Counted from the stretch's first letter, positions 53,018-61,148 are shown. The stretch: 64,000 nucleotides of DNA from Homoserinimonas sp. OAct 916 (GCF_003260275.1 NZ_QJHB01000005.1:205352-269351), one strand, 5' to 3'. The notes: generated from the sequence alone by a model not told the origin. Program-made: numbers and translations.

Positions 53018-53205
53018 TCACTCGGCGCCGATCCCGGCCGGTGGGGGCATCGGGTTGAACACCGCGGAGATCTCGACGGAGGTCGTCGACCGCTCGGTGA
53101 ACTCGACGATCACGTCCGCGTCGAGCGTCGCCGCGCACTTCACCGAGCCCGTGTAGGTGGTCCGCAGCTTGAGGTTCCTGTCCGGAGGTTCTCGGGCGGC
53201 TGGCC
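53018..53205 (-). pseudogene. C-terminal fragment of an unidentified high-GC gene
   Basis: About 60 in-frame codons ending at TGA 53018-53020 have very high GC3 and read as protein (S-V-K-C-A-A-T-L-D-A-D-V-I-V-E-F-T-E-R). Upstream the frame loses protein-like character, and no start is visible. It is taken to be the tail of a truncated gene acquired with the next short ORF. Confidence 0.45.
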
Positions 53206-53464
53206 GAATAAGAGCGCCCGCGGCAGGTGAGCGGGGACAACCCGCTCTGCACCACAGGATCTCGTTACAGATCGCTTCCAGGTCAACTTCCTTTTGCCGT
53301 TCGAAGGCTTCGACGCGTCATCGCTGCCCACTGATCTCGAGACATATACCGGGTACCGAGATCGGACCATCGCATCCATCGCAGCGCGGAATCGTCGCAT
53401 CGCAAACCTCGGCAGCGCGTCCTAACGCGATAAGTTCGCCCGGGTGTAAGCACCGCACTTTGGG

Positions 53465-53630
53465 CATCACTTCGGAAACCACCATTGGCGTCCTTTTGGC
53501 TCATCGACACCGTGTTGCGGCATGAGCGGCAGCGAGCCTGGGTGTAACCCATGGTGCCGATCACCACCTCCTCACCGAAGGCACTGCACTCGGATGACAG
53601 AAATGTGACTATTGCATTCCTACTCGCCAT
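53465..53630 (-). pseudogene. Decayed fragment of the YdjG-like zinc-ribbon gene
   Basis: The minus strand encodes E-E-V-V-I-G-T, Y-T-Q-A-R-C-R-S-C-R-N-T-V-S-M-S-Q, which parallels E-V-V-I-D-T, S-T-Q-A-R-C-H-W-C-R-N-T-L-S-M-N-Q in the gene at 29754-31190. DNA similarity runs from about 53470 to 53605. One cysteine of the second ribbon is lost (C-S-A-F for C-S-A-C). No start, no N-terminal part and no membrane domain remain. The rest of 53206-53681 contains nothing else recognisable. Confidence 0.75.
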
Positions 53631-53681
53631 GGGCGTAACTTCAGTGCTAGAGATCCCCTCTCCCGCAACCGAAGCAGCGCA

Positions 53682-54539
53682 ATGACGAGAATTCGATTGG
53701 TTCTACCGACACGCAAGCTGGCTGGCATCGCCATCGTTGCTCTCTTCGTCTCGTGCATTCTCGCAGGTTGCACCTCAGGCGACTCGAGCGGGCCACCTCC
53801 GGATGATCCTGCTCGGCCCCCGCCCGACGACGGGTGCACGGCGGACTGGCCGAGTCGAGTGCTGACAACATCCGATGACCCCGAGGAGCAGTCTTACCTG
53901 AACGCAACTCCGGCGTGCACTGACGGGAGCGAAACCGTCATTGTCAATAATTCTGAAGCCGTCTGGTACTTCATCAATGTTTCCGGTGGAGGACTCCCGA
54001 TCCTATCGAGCGGCGAAGATGCGGCATCCTTCCGGGAATTCGTTGGGTCCAGCCTATCCCTCTCTTCCTCCATCATCGTCCCGACTGAGATGCTGCGGAT
54101 GCCAAGTCAAGCGGAAAACGTGGCGTGGCATATTGACCGTGAACTAACCAAGACGTGGCTGGCTCACGAGGTGTACCTCGCGACATTCGAGAAGTACTCG
54201 ATGGCGCTGAAACGGCAGGCGCTCACCAACGGTTCCAAGAGCAGAAAAGCCGTATTCGACTGCACAATGGCATATTGGGAGTTGGTACGGAATGGAGTGC
54301 CTTTAACCCAATCTGTCGAGTCCGAGAACCAGGTACTCGACCTATTCAGCATCGCGGCTGGGGGTGGCTCGTGCGCTTCCTCATGGAGGGCCGCGGAATC
54401 AGAAGCGGGGAACGTGCGATTTCCCACATGGCTTGATGATGTGGCCAAGGCGGGCAAGATCGCCGAGAATGTCACAAAAGTGCACACCAGTTGGCAGTGG
54501 GTGCAAAGACTTTGCGTAGCTATTCCAAAGTTTTGCTGA
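53682..54539 (+). CDS. Hypothetical lipoprotein, 285 aa
   Basis: Residues 1-29 form a signal peptide with lipobox I-L-A-G-C (Cys30), then a Pro/Asp/Ser linker with repeated P-P-P-D-D, and a globular domain of about 230 residues with four or more Cys. No family is recognised. The leader is poor in ribosome-site features. It stands alone between gene fragments, which suggests that it arrived with them. Confidence 0.7.
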   Translation: MTRIRLVLPTRKLAGIAIVALFVSCILAGCTSGDSSGPPPDDPARPPPDDGCTADWPSRVLTTSDDPEEQSYLNATPACTDGSETVIVNNSEAVWYFINVSGGGLPILSSGEDAASFREFVGSSLSLSSSIIVPTEMLRMPSQAENVAWHIDRELTKTWLAHEVYLATFEKYSMALKRQALTNGSKSRKAVFDCTMAYWELVRNGVPLTQSVESENQVLDLFSIAAGGGSCASSWRAAESEAGNVRFPTWLDDVAKAGKIAENVTKVHTSWQWVQRLCVAIPKFC

Positions 54540-54891
54540 TCGTAAAGTTGTCGAGACTCCCTACCTGAACCGAGTGGAGAGTGCGCCCGACGATCCCCAC
54601 GCGCTCATCCAGGCGCCACCGTATGATCCTTGAGTTTCCGGGGCGCAGCGGTGCGCAAAGCGATCCAAATCACTTCATGCATTGCATAGTTTGCCCGATA
54701 CTGGTCTCCTTCTCGTCTGCGACTATTCTCTCTTGCAAGATTCCTGACTCGCGATCTTTTCCATCAAAGAAAGAGCCAGCTACGACCGCGCCAGTACCCA
54801 CGGGAGAGCTCCATCGACCCGACTTGATTCGGAACTGGACTAGATCGTGAGTGTGCCGCTGCTCCTCAACGGTGCGCCGGGCTGCCGCACG
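54540..54891. other. Intergenic stretch with no gene recognised
   Basis: Short frames exist, but none has a ribosome site, coding bias or a recognisable motif. No terminator-like hairpin was found by eye. Confidence 0.55.
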
Positions 54892-55566
54892 CTACATCGG
54901 GGGCGGAGCGATCTCGCCGGTGTACATGCCGTAGGTGGTGTTCGCCGCGGCCTTCGCGACCGCGGGGTCGGCTCCCGAACGCTCGTGCACGTCGGCCCAG
55001 GCATCCGCCGAGGCGCGCATGAAGGCCTTGCCCTCTGGACTTGCGACCCACGCCTCGGCCATCTCCGGCGTGATCCCGTCCTGACCGCCGGCGTAGTACT
55101 GCGCGAGGCCGAGCAGTCCGGAATCCCAGCCCATTCCCGTTGCGGATGGTCCGAACTGCTCCCAGAAGCCCTCCGGAATGCTGTCGACCGCCGCAACATT
55201 TTCGAGCTCGAAGCGGGTGGATGTCGCATCCACCGCCGTCAGCCGAATGTGCACGATCGCGGGCTCACCCTGGCCCATGCCCCAGGTAACCGAGTATTCG
55301 GCGGAGCCTCCACTCGGCGGAACGCAGTGGCGGATCTCGCCGCCGGCGTTCCCCTCAAATTGATACGTGCCGCCCACGCGCAAATCTCCGGTGATCGGCA
55401 AGAACCAACGAGGGATGCGATCGGCCGAGGTCACTGCATCCCACACATCCTCGATCGGGGAGGGGTAGGTCTGACTGAGTGTCTGCACGTATGAGCGCAC
55501 GCCGTCCACATCTCTGGTCTCGAGCCCGCGTTCGACGGCGTCGATCTGGGCATTTACGTTCACCAT
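54892..55566 (-). CDS. SRPBCC (AHSA1-type) protein
   Basis: The 224-residue protein has the START-like fold opening with Y-P-S-P-I-E-D-V-W-D-A-V-T-S-A-D-R-I-P-R-W and L-R-V-G-G-T-Y. It has a longer C-terminal helical part than single-domain AHSA1 proteins. AAGGAG precedes ATG 55566. It follows the ArsR gene by 46 nt; ArsR-SRPBCC pairs are a known arrangement in which the SRPBCC protein probably binds the small ligand. Confidence 0.9.
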   Translation of the reverse strand: MVNVNAQIDAVERGLETRDVDGVRSYVQTLSQTYPSPIEDVWDAVTSADRIPRWFLPITGDLRVGGTYQFEGNAGGEIRHCVPPSGGSAEYSVTWGMGQGEPAIVHIRLTAVDATSTRFELENVAAVDSIPEGFWEQFGPSATGMGWDSGLLGLAQYYAGGQDGITPEMAEAWVASPEGKAFMRASADAWADVHERSGADPAVAKAAANTTYGMYTGEIAPPPM

Positions 55567-55612
55567 GTCGGTCTCCTTCTTTCTGGGGTTTGTTCGAGCG
55601 AGGGTTCGTTCG

Positions 55613-56008
55613 TCAGGGTTTATTACAAATGGTCTCGTCGTCGTCGTCGTGGGCAGCGACACTGGATCTCGGTGGACCCGCTCTCCTCTGCGCGAGGCGC
55701 TCGCGCGCAAGTTCGGTACCCAGCGCATCGAGCTTCGGCTGCCAGAAACCGCGGAATGCGTCGAACCACGCGTTCGCCTCCGCAAGCGGAGTCGGGTCGA
55801 CCGCGTAGAGCCGCCGGGTGCCTTGGGAGCGCACCGTGGCGAATCCGGACTCGCGGAGCACCCTCAGATGCTGCGAGACCGCGGGCTGGGAGATCCCGAA
55901 TTCGCTCTGAATGACGCTGCCGAGGTCTCCCGCGGACTCCTCGCCGTCAGCAAGCAGCTCGAGGATGCGCCGGCGGACCGGATCACCGAGAACATCGAGT
56001 GCGTGCAT
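55613..56008 (-). CDS. ArsR-family transcriptional regulator
   Basis: The 131-residue protein has the winged-helix pattern D-P-V-R-R-R-I-L-E-L-L and I-S-Q-P-A-V-S-Q-H-L-R-V-L, then a C-terminal acidic tail. No metal-binding Cys pair is seen, so it belongs to the non-metal subgroup. The start ATG 56008 is leaderless: a complete -35/-10 promoter ends 6 nt before it. It is presumably autoregulated together with the SRPBCC gene. Confidence 0.92.
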   Translation of the reverse strand: MHALDVLGDPVRRRILELLADGEESAGDLGSVIQSEFGISQPAVSQHLRVLRESGFATVRSQGTRRLYAVDPTPLAEANAWFDAFRGFWQPKLDALGTELARERLAQRRAGPPRSSVAAHDDDDETICNKP

Positions 56009-56043
56009 GCACCAATAATTGCATCGTGACTTATATTAGTCAA
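56009..56043 (-). promoter_or_regulatory. Promoter and dyad of the arsR-SRPBCC unit
   Basis: On the minus strand TTGACT (56043-56038), a 17-nt spacer and AATTAT (56020-56015) are followed by 6 nt and ATG 56008. GACTTATATTAGTC (56028-56041), an imperfect dyad, overlaps the -35 and is a good candidate operator. Confidence 0.65.
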
Positions 56044-56374
56044 GGGTTAAATGGCGAGACGTCGCTCGGTGAAGTGGGGAATGGCGTATCACGGAGTCGG
56101 CGACGGATGGTGCTTCAGTAGTGGAGCGCTCGTAGTGGAGCCTTCGTTGGCCACATGAAGGTCATGTTCGTGAACGGCGTGACGCTCGATCCGGTACCGC
56201 CGGTGACGCCGGTGGGGATGGGCAAGGCGACGCGGGGTGTGGAACTCGAGTCCGTGGGCGAGCTCGACGAAGCTCAAGTCGCGGTCTGGATGAGACAGAC
56301 TACGTCCGTACCGGGAGTGGGCGGCAAGAAGCGCTGACTATACCGACCCGCATCGACCATGCGAAATGGGCCAC
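56044..56374. other. Intergenic stretch with no recognised gene
   Basis: A 60-codon plus-strand frame (56155-56337) begins M-K-V-M-F-V-N-G and has weak coding character but no ribosome site or recognised family. Otherwise nothing is seen. Confidence 0.4.
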
Positions 56375-56800
56375 TCAGTCGTAGATGATAGCAAGCCCGC
56401 GACGTTGCAACTCTGCGAGACCATCTCGCATTGCCTTCACTGTTTCCGGTGGATGGCCAACCCAATCTACAAGTTCACCGACGACCTTCACTGGCTCTCG
56501 CGTTCGAAATGACATGGTTGGATTCCCAGGGAACTTCTTATCGGTCACATTGGGATCATCCTCAAGGGCGCCCATTGGTTCCACAAAGTAGATGCGCCCC
56601 CGACCCTCTCCCCCCGCCAACTCGGCTCCCCAGGTTGCGGCGTCGAGAGTCTTCGTCACGTAAACGTGATTCGAGATCCGTCCCGACTCAAAGTTTGAGG
56701 CACGACCGGGGACTATCAGTTCGCCCACCGCAAGGTCTGCTTTCGTACCGTGCAAGAGCGATCCGGACTCATGAACTGCAAAGGGTTTCGGCTCGCTCAT
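56375..56800 (-). CDS. arr: Rifamycin ADP-ribosyltransferase Arr
   Basis: The 141-residue protein has L-L-H-G-T-K-A-D-L near residue 17, V-Y-V-T near residue 47 and D-A-A-T-W-G-A-E-L-A. G-R-G-R-I-Y-F-V-E-P and D-D-P-N-V-T-D-K-K-F-P-G-N-P-T follow, as in the Arr family (Arr-ms is ~143 residues). Arr transfers ADP-ribose from NAD to a hydroxyl of the rifamycin ansa bridge and inactivates the drug. The length and motifs are complete, so the gene looks intact. It adjoins a truncated RibD-type gene. Confidence 0.93.
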   Translation of the reverse strand: MSEPKPFAVHESGSLLHGTKADLAVGELIVPGRASNFESGRISNHVYVTKTLDAATWGAELAGGEGRGRIYFVEPMGALEDDPNVTDKKFPGNPTMSFRTREPVKVVGELVDWVGHPPETVKAMRDGLAELQRRGLAIIYD

Positions 56801-56889
56801 TGTGTATCCCTCCGATTCGAACTCGCACTTTAGCCGCTTGGTCTCGCATCGCGTGCCGCAGGGAGATCACACCATTACCGAACCTGCGA

Positions 56890-57020
56890 TGATCCAGCAG
56901 CTCGTGCTCATTCCAGAACGCGTGCACTTCTTCATTCGGCTCGGACCGGTCGAAGGAGCCGTCCTCATCCTCGAGATAGCCGTCGAGTGAAATGTTACCT
57001 GCGGAGATCAGCGTGCCCAT
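56890..57020 (-). pseudogene. Truncated dihydrofolate-reductase/RibD-type gene
   Basis: From ATG 57020 the product reads I-S-A-G-N-I-S-L-D-G-Y then D-G-S-F-D-R-S-E-P-N-E-E-V-H-A-F, the N-terminal motif of the RibD C-terminal/DHFR-like family. After about 40 residues the similarity ends and the frame runs into the 5' end of arr. A full member would be ~180 residues, so most of the gene has been lost. Confidence 0.7.
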
Positions 57021-57174
57021 GGGCGCCTTCTTTCGAAACAGTGACTACTTTCTACAGCGTTAGTGGGCCACAGACAAGAACATTCACGGTGAGAATCGGG
57101 CACGCGAGCCCAGAAACTGCCTTGTGGATCGCAATCGAAATCCACGGATCACTGACTGCTGAGAAAGTTCACAC

Positions 57175-57939
57175 TCACCTGAATCGGCGGCGGTAGACAA
57201 CAGTCGCTACGGTGTACGCGACAACAAGAATCCCGACGAGCCAGGCGAGCGAGATCCAGATGTCACCTCCCAGCGGCTGCTCGGCGAACAGTGCACGGAT
57301 GCTGTTGACGATCGATGTCACGGGTTGGTTCTCCGCGAACCAGGCGACCGGCCCGGGCATCGACGTGGTTGGCACGAACGCCGAGCTGATGAACGGCAGG
57401 AAGATGAGCGGATAGCTGAACGCGCTCGCGCCGTCGACGGATTTCGCTGAGAGGCCTGCGATCACGGCAAGCCAGGTCAGTGCGAGAGTGAACAGGATCA
57501 GTATCCCCGCCACCGCGAGCCATGCGGTCACGGATGCTCCGGTCCGAAACCCCATCAGGAGTGCGACACCGACCACGACCGTGATCGACAGGATGTTGGC
57601 AGCAAGCGACGTCAGGACATGCGCCCACAGCACACTCGACCTCGCGATCGGCATGGACTGGAAGCGCTCGAAGATTCCGCTCTGAAGGTCGAGAAACAGG
57701 CGATACGCCGTATAGGCGATTCCGGAGGCGATCGTGATGAGCAGGATCCCGGGGAGCATGTAGTTGATGTACGACTCGTCGGAACCGGTGGTGATCGCGC
57801 CGCCGAGCACGTACACGAACAGAAGCATGAGTGCGACGGGAGTGATCACCGTCGTGATGATCGTGTCTGGGCTGCGAAGTATGTGGCGCAGCGAACGACC
57901 GGTGAGAACTCCGGTGTCGCCGAGCGCGGAGGTGGTCAT
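57175..57939 (-). CDS. ABC-2 type efflux permease (DrrB-like)
   Basis: The 254-residue protein has six helices and the ABC-2 signature pattern of the daunorubicin-resistance group (I-T-P-V-A-L-M-L-L-F-V-Y, and a R-F-Q-S-M-P-I-A-R loop). It forms the membrane part of an exporter with the ATPase encoded just upstream; stop and start overlap at 57939. Confidence 0.92.
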   Translation of the reverse strand: MTTSALGDTGVLTGRSLRHILRSPDTIITTVITPVALMLLFVYVLGGAITTGSDESYINYMLPGILLITIASGIAYTAYRLFLDLQSGIFERFQSMPIARSSVLWAHVLTSLAANILSITVVVGVALLMGFRTGASVTAWLAVAGILILFTLALTWLAVIAGLSAKSVDGASAFSYPLIFLPFISSAFVPTTSMPGPVAWFAENQPVTSIVNSIRALFAEQPLGGDIWISLAWLVGILVVAYTVATVVYRRRFR

Positions 57940-58736
57940 CAGCTGGCCTTTCGCTGGATTGTCTCGCCGCGGCTGTCACCGACGAGGGCAAGGAAAACGT
58001 CTTCGAGCGATGGCTGCTTCTCGACGTATTCGACTTCTACCGCGGGGAGGAGCTTCTTGAGCTCGGCGAGGGTGCCGTTCTGGACGATCACGCCCTCGTG
58101 CAGGATGGCGATGCGGTCGGCGAGATGCTCGGCCTCGTCGAGGTGTTGGGTTGTCAGGAGCACTGTCGTGCCCTGATCGGCGAGCTTTCGCACGACCGGC
58201 CACACCTCGATCCGCGCCTGCGGGTCAAGGCCCGTCGTCGGCTCGTCGAGGAAGATGATCGGGGGATCGCCGATCAGGCTCATCGCGATGTCGAGTCGGC
58301 GGCGCATTCCGCCCGAGTACGTCGACGCCGCGCGGTTTCCGGCCTCAGTGAGTGCGAAGCGTGCCAAGAGGTCCTCCGCGATGGTGCTCGGGGCACTCAG
58401 GTGGCGAAGCTTGGCGACCAAAACCAGGTTCTCTCGACCGGTGAGCACGTCGTCGACGGCCGCGAACTGGCCGGTCAGGCTGATCGACTCGCGCACCTTG
58501 TCGGCGTCCATAGCAACATCGAATCCGTTCACGGTGACGGTGCCGGCATCCAAGGCCAGCAACGTGGACAGGATTCGGATGAGCGTCGTCTTGCCCGCTC
58601 CGTTGGATCCGAGCAGCGCGAAGATGCTGCCGCGCGTCACCTCGAAGTCCACGCCGCGGAGCACGTGCACGTCCTTGAATGCCTTTTTGATGCCGTGCAC
58701 CCGGATGGCTGGAGTATCGGGTGCAGCGCTCGTCAT
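57939..58736 (-). CDS. ABC efflux ATPase (DrrA-like)
   Basis: The 265-residue ATPase has Walker A G-S-N-G-A-G-K-T-T, signature Y-S-G-G-M-R-R-R-L-D, Walker B I-I-F-L-D-E-P-T-T-G-L-D, and the H-loop T-Q-H-L-D-E. The Y-S-G-G-M signature is typical of the DrrA/drug-lipid export class. It overlaps DUF1048 upstream by 4 nt and the permease downstream. Confidence 0.94.
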   Translation of the reverse strand: MTSAAPDTPAIRVHGIKKAFKDVHVLRGVDFEVTRGSIFALLGSNGAGKTTLIRILSTLLALDAGTVTVNGFDVAMDADKVRESISLTGQFAAVDDVLTGRENLVLVAKLRHLSAPSTIAEDLLARFALTEAGNRAASTYSGGMRRRLDIAMSLIGDPPIIFLDEPTTGLDPQARIEVWPVVRKLADQGTTVLLTTQHLDEAEHLADRIAILHEGVIVQNGTLAELKKLLPAVEVEYVEKQPSLEDVFLALVGDSRGETIQRKAS

Positions 58737-59095
58737 TGGCCCTGCTCCTCTATCGCGTGGTCGATGGAGTCCGCCAGTCGGGCTCGCTCCTTGCGGATCC
58801 AGCTGCCGCCGGCGTAGTTGTCGAGAAATGCCTCCGCGAACTCGGACGGGTCATCCCCCACGAGTGCGCGAATCGGCGTCGCGTCGGCGACGCTCTGTTC
58901 GAGCAGGTCCGCCAGATCGTTGAGCATCAAGATGAGAGCCTTACCGTCGTCACTCGGGCCCATGTACATGAGGTAGCGCTCGAGTGCCTTGGCCGCCTCG
59001 CGGTAGCCGGGGGGAAGTCGCTTCACACGCGACTTGTATTCCAGATAGCTTTTTTTGTCGCCGAGATCACCGACGATTTTTTCGATCCACATCAT
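58733..59095 (-). CDS. DUF1048 family protein
   Basis: The 120-residue helical protein begins M-M-W-I-E-K-I-V-G-D-L-G-D-K-K and has Y-L-E-Y-K-S-R-V-K-R-L-P. Its start overlaps the PadR stop. DUF1048 proteins are regularly found between a PadR regulator and a DrrAB-type exporter; their role is unknown, perhaps modulating the exporter or the regulator. Confidence 0.88.
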   Translation of the reverse strand: MMWIEKIVGDLGDKKSYLEYKSRVKRLPPGYREAAKALERYLMYMGPSDDGKALILMLNDLADLLEQSVADATPIRALVGDDPSEFAEAFLDNYAGGSWIRKERARLADSIDHAIEEQGQ

Positions 59096-59424
59096 CACTT
59101 TCCTTCCTGTCGGAGCTGTTCCAGTCGTTCTGCAAGGAAGCTCCACGTGTTCCAGAATTCTTCGAGGTACTCGCGGCCCTGGGCGTTCAGCGTGTACACC
59201 TTGCGCGGCGGGCCTTTTTCGGAGGGCTCCTTGGTCACGTCCACGTAGCCGCGCTGTTCAATCCGGATGAGCAGCGCATACACGGTTCCCTCGACGAGGT
59301 CGGTGAACCCCTGGTCGCGCAGCTGCGCGGTGATCTCGTAGCCGTGTGCGGGTTGCACGGCGAGGATGGCGAGCACCATGCCTTCGAGCGTGCCCTTGAG
59401 CATCTCGGTCATCTGCTTGCCCAT
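59095..59424 (-). CDS. PadR-family transcriptional regulator
   Basis: The 109-residue protein is a minimal PadR (subfamily 2): winged helix with L-K-G-T-L-E-G-M-V-L-A-I-L, H-G-Y-E-I, and V-E-G-T-V-Y-A-L-L-I-R-I-E, and a short C-terminal dimer helix. It heads a four-gene operon with DUF1048, an ABC ATPase and a permease. PadR proteins of this sort repress such exporters until a drug-like ligand binds. The operator is probably the nested repeats just upstream. Confidence 0.93.
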   Translation of the reverse strand: MGKQMTEMLKGTLEGMVLAILAVQPAHGYEITAQLRDQGFTDLVEGTVYALLIRIEQRGYVDVTKEPSEKGPPRKVYTLNAQGREYLEEFWNTWSFLAERLEQLRQEGK

Positions 59425-59439
59425 GGATTCCCTCCCCGC

Positions 59440-59485
59440 ACTAGTCAGCGCTACTGAGTACTAGTAGATAGTACCACTGACTAGT
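59440..59485. promoter_or_regulatory. Nested inverted repeats, candidate PadR operator
   Basis: The outer arms are a perfect 9-bp inverted repeat, ACTAGTCAG (59440-59448) and CTGACTAGT (59477-59485). The inner arms are a perfect 6-bp inverted repeat, GTACTA (59458-59463) and TAGTAC (59469-59474). The element begins 15 nt before the padR start and is centred at about 59462-59466. Confidence 0.65.
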
Positions 59486-59546
59486 AGGAGCGCAGGAGAA
59501 GACTTGAGATATCTATCCTTGCGCGCTGGATCTAGTCAGTATAAAG

Positions 59547-59564
59547 TACAACCAAATGGTTGTA
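59547..59564. promoter_or_regulatory. Perfect palindrome over the arsR start codon
   Basis: TACAACCA (59547-59554), two A residues, and TGGTTGTA (59557-59564) form an exact 8-bp dyad whose centre contains ATG 59556. This is the ACAACCA/TGGTTGT type of site expected for ArsR-SRPBCC regulators. TAAAGT (59542-59547) and TTGCGC (59519-59524) are plausible -10 and -35, with a 17-nt spacer. Confidence 0.7.
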
Positions 59565-59903
59565 GATGAGTTGACAGACGATGAGGTGAACCGCATCTTC
59601 CGCGCACTCGCAGACGCGACGCGGCGCGATATCGTGCGGCGATCACTCGTGTTCACCCTCTCCGTGTCAGAACTCGCCGACGCCTATGACATGTCATTCG
59701 CGGCAGTTCAGAAGCATGTCGCTCTGCTGGAGGAGGCGGGGCTGGTGTCCAAAGAGCAGCGGGGACGCGAGCGGATAGTTCGGGCAGATCTCGAACGTAT
59801 CCGGCGCGCACAGCGCTATCTCGACCACTTTGAGCAGATCTGGCGCTCACGAACCGATCGTCTTGATGCATTGCTTGCTGAAGATGAAACCACCTCCCAC
59901 TAG
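59556..59903 (+). CDS. ArsR-family transcriptional regulator (SRPBCC-linked)
   Basis: The 115-residue regulator has I-F-R-A-L-A-D-A-T-R-R-D-I-V, L-S-V-S-E-L-A and the recognition helix S-F-A-A-V-Q-K-H-V-A-L-L-E. No metal site is visible. It lies 11 nt before a double-SRPBCC gene. Its own start codon lies in the centre of a perfect palindrome, which would let the protein block its own transcript at the start point. Confidence 0.93.
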   Translation: MVVDELTDDEVNRIFRALADATRRDIVRRSLVFTLSVSELADAYDMSFAAVQKHVALLEEAGLVSKEQRGRERIVRADLERIRRAQRYLDHFEQIWRSRTDRLDALLAEDETTSH

Positions 59904-59914
59904 AAAGGCCCGCT

Positions 59915-60922
59915 ATGCCTGTCACCTCCGTCGACAAGGACCTCGACCACCTCACCCTGACCGTTGTCGCCGATTTCAACGCGCCGCTGGGTCGACTTTG
60001 GAATGCGTATGTTGACCCACGGCAGATAGAGCGTTTCTGGGGGCCGCCCACCTATCCGGCGACTTTTCTGCGGCATGACGCCGCCACCGGCGGCCGCAGT
60101 ATCTACCTCATGACGGGGCCAGAAGGCGACGTCCACTATGGATGCTGGGAGTGGACTTCCGTCAACGCCCCCGAGGCGTTTGAGGTGGCTGACTCCTTCG
60201 CGAATGAGAAGGGCGAACCCAATAGTGAGCTTCCCACCATCAGGATGACTTTCGCCTTCGAGGAGACCGAGAACGGTTCTCGGCTCGTCATGACCTCATA
60301 CTTCGACTCACTGGACCAGCTCCAACAACTTGTCGAGATGGGAATGGACGAAGGCACGCGCGAGGCCATGGCCCAAATCGACACCGTGCTCGCCGACCTC
60401 GCCTCTTTTGCATCAGATCGAGCGGTGGAGGCACAGCTGCTCAGTGACACCCAAGTGCGGGTGGCTCGCGTCATCCGCGGCACCATCGACCAGGTGTGGA
60501 ACGCTCATAATGACGCCGACCTGCTAAGGAAGTGGTTGCTGGGGCCGGATGGCTGGACGATGCCCGTGTGCCAGACCGCCGCACACGTCGGCGACAGTTA
60601 TCGATACGAGTGGGAGAAGGAGGGTGGTGGCGGTCGTTTCGGCTTCACGGGCGAACTCCTCGAATCGGAAAAACCTCACCGGTCTGTCACCACAGAAGCG
60701 ATGATCGGAATGGACTTCCCTGCGACGCTCAACGAACTCACGCTCACCCCCGTCGAGGACGGCACGCTACTTTCCCTCATCATCACTTACGCAGACATCG
60801 AACAGCGAGATGCCGTCCTGGCCACAGGAATGACCGAGGGGATGGAGACGAGCTACGCCCGGCTCGAAGAAACTCTGGTCGCAAAAGGTTCTCGTGGCGG
60901 CCGCAGCGAAGTTAGGTCTTGA
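59915..60922 (+). CDS. Double-domain SRPBCC (AHSA1) protein
   Basis: The 335-residue protein contains two START/AHSA1 domains, ~10-160 and ~175-325. Each opens with a beta-strand followed by P-x-x-x-L/V-W-N-A and W, and each ends with a G-M-x-E-G-x segment. Internal duplication is uncommon; most partners of ArsR regulators have one domain. GAAAGG lies before ATG 59915. The hydrophobic cavities of the family bind lipids or aromatic ligands, so it may bind the signal for the upstream ArsR; this is inference. Confidence 0.9.
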   Translation: MPVTSVDKDLDHLTLTVVADFNAPLGRLWNAYVDPRQIERFWGPPTYPATFLRHDAATGGRSIYLMTGPEGDVHYGCWEWTSVNAPEAFEVADSFANEKGEPNSELPTIRMTFAFEETENGSRLVMTSYFDSLDQLQQLVEMGMDEGTREAMAQIDTVLADLASFASDRAVEAQLLSDTQVRVARVIRGTIDQVWNAHNDADLLRKWLLGPDGWTMPVCQTAAHVGDSYRYEWEKEGGGGRFGFTGELLESEKPHRSVTTEAMIGMDFPATLNELTLTPVEDGTLLSLIITYADIEQRDAVLATGMTEGMETSYARLEETLVAKGSRGGRSEVRS

Positions 60923-61148
60923 ACCGTTCGCGAACGTCATCACTGGTGTGCCGCCGCAACGCGTGCCCACCGCGCCAAGCGCAGCTTTGTCGAGGGCTCG
61001 GATGCAAGTACAACCGAACTGTTCCTAGTCACGCAATTTTGCCGCGCCGTATGGCTATATGCGGGGGGACGATGTCTAGTCTGCTATCGAGAAACATTCG
61101 TTCGCCATGACGCGTGGGTCTGCTGCACGGATAGGTGACAGTTTGTAG

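Noticed and set aside
56155..56337. 60-codon plus-strand frame upstream of arr on the opposite strand
   Set aside because: No ribosome site, no family and weak coding bias.
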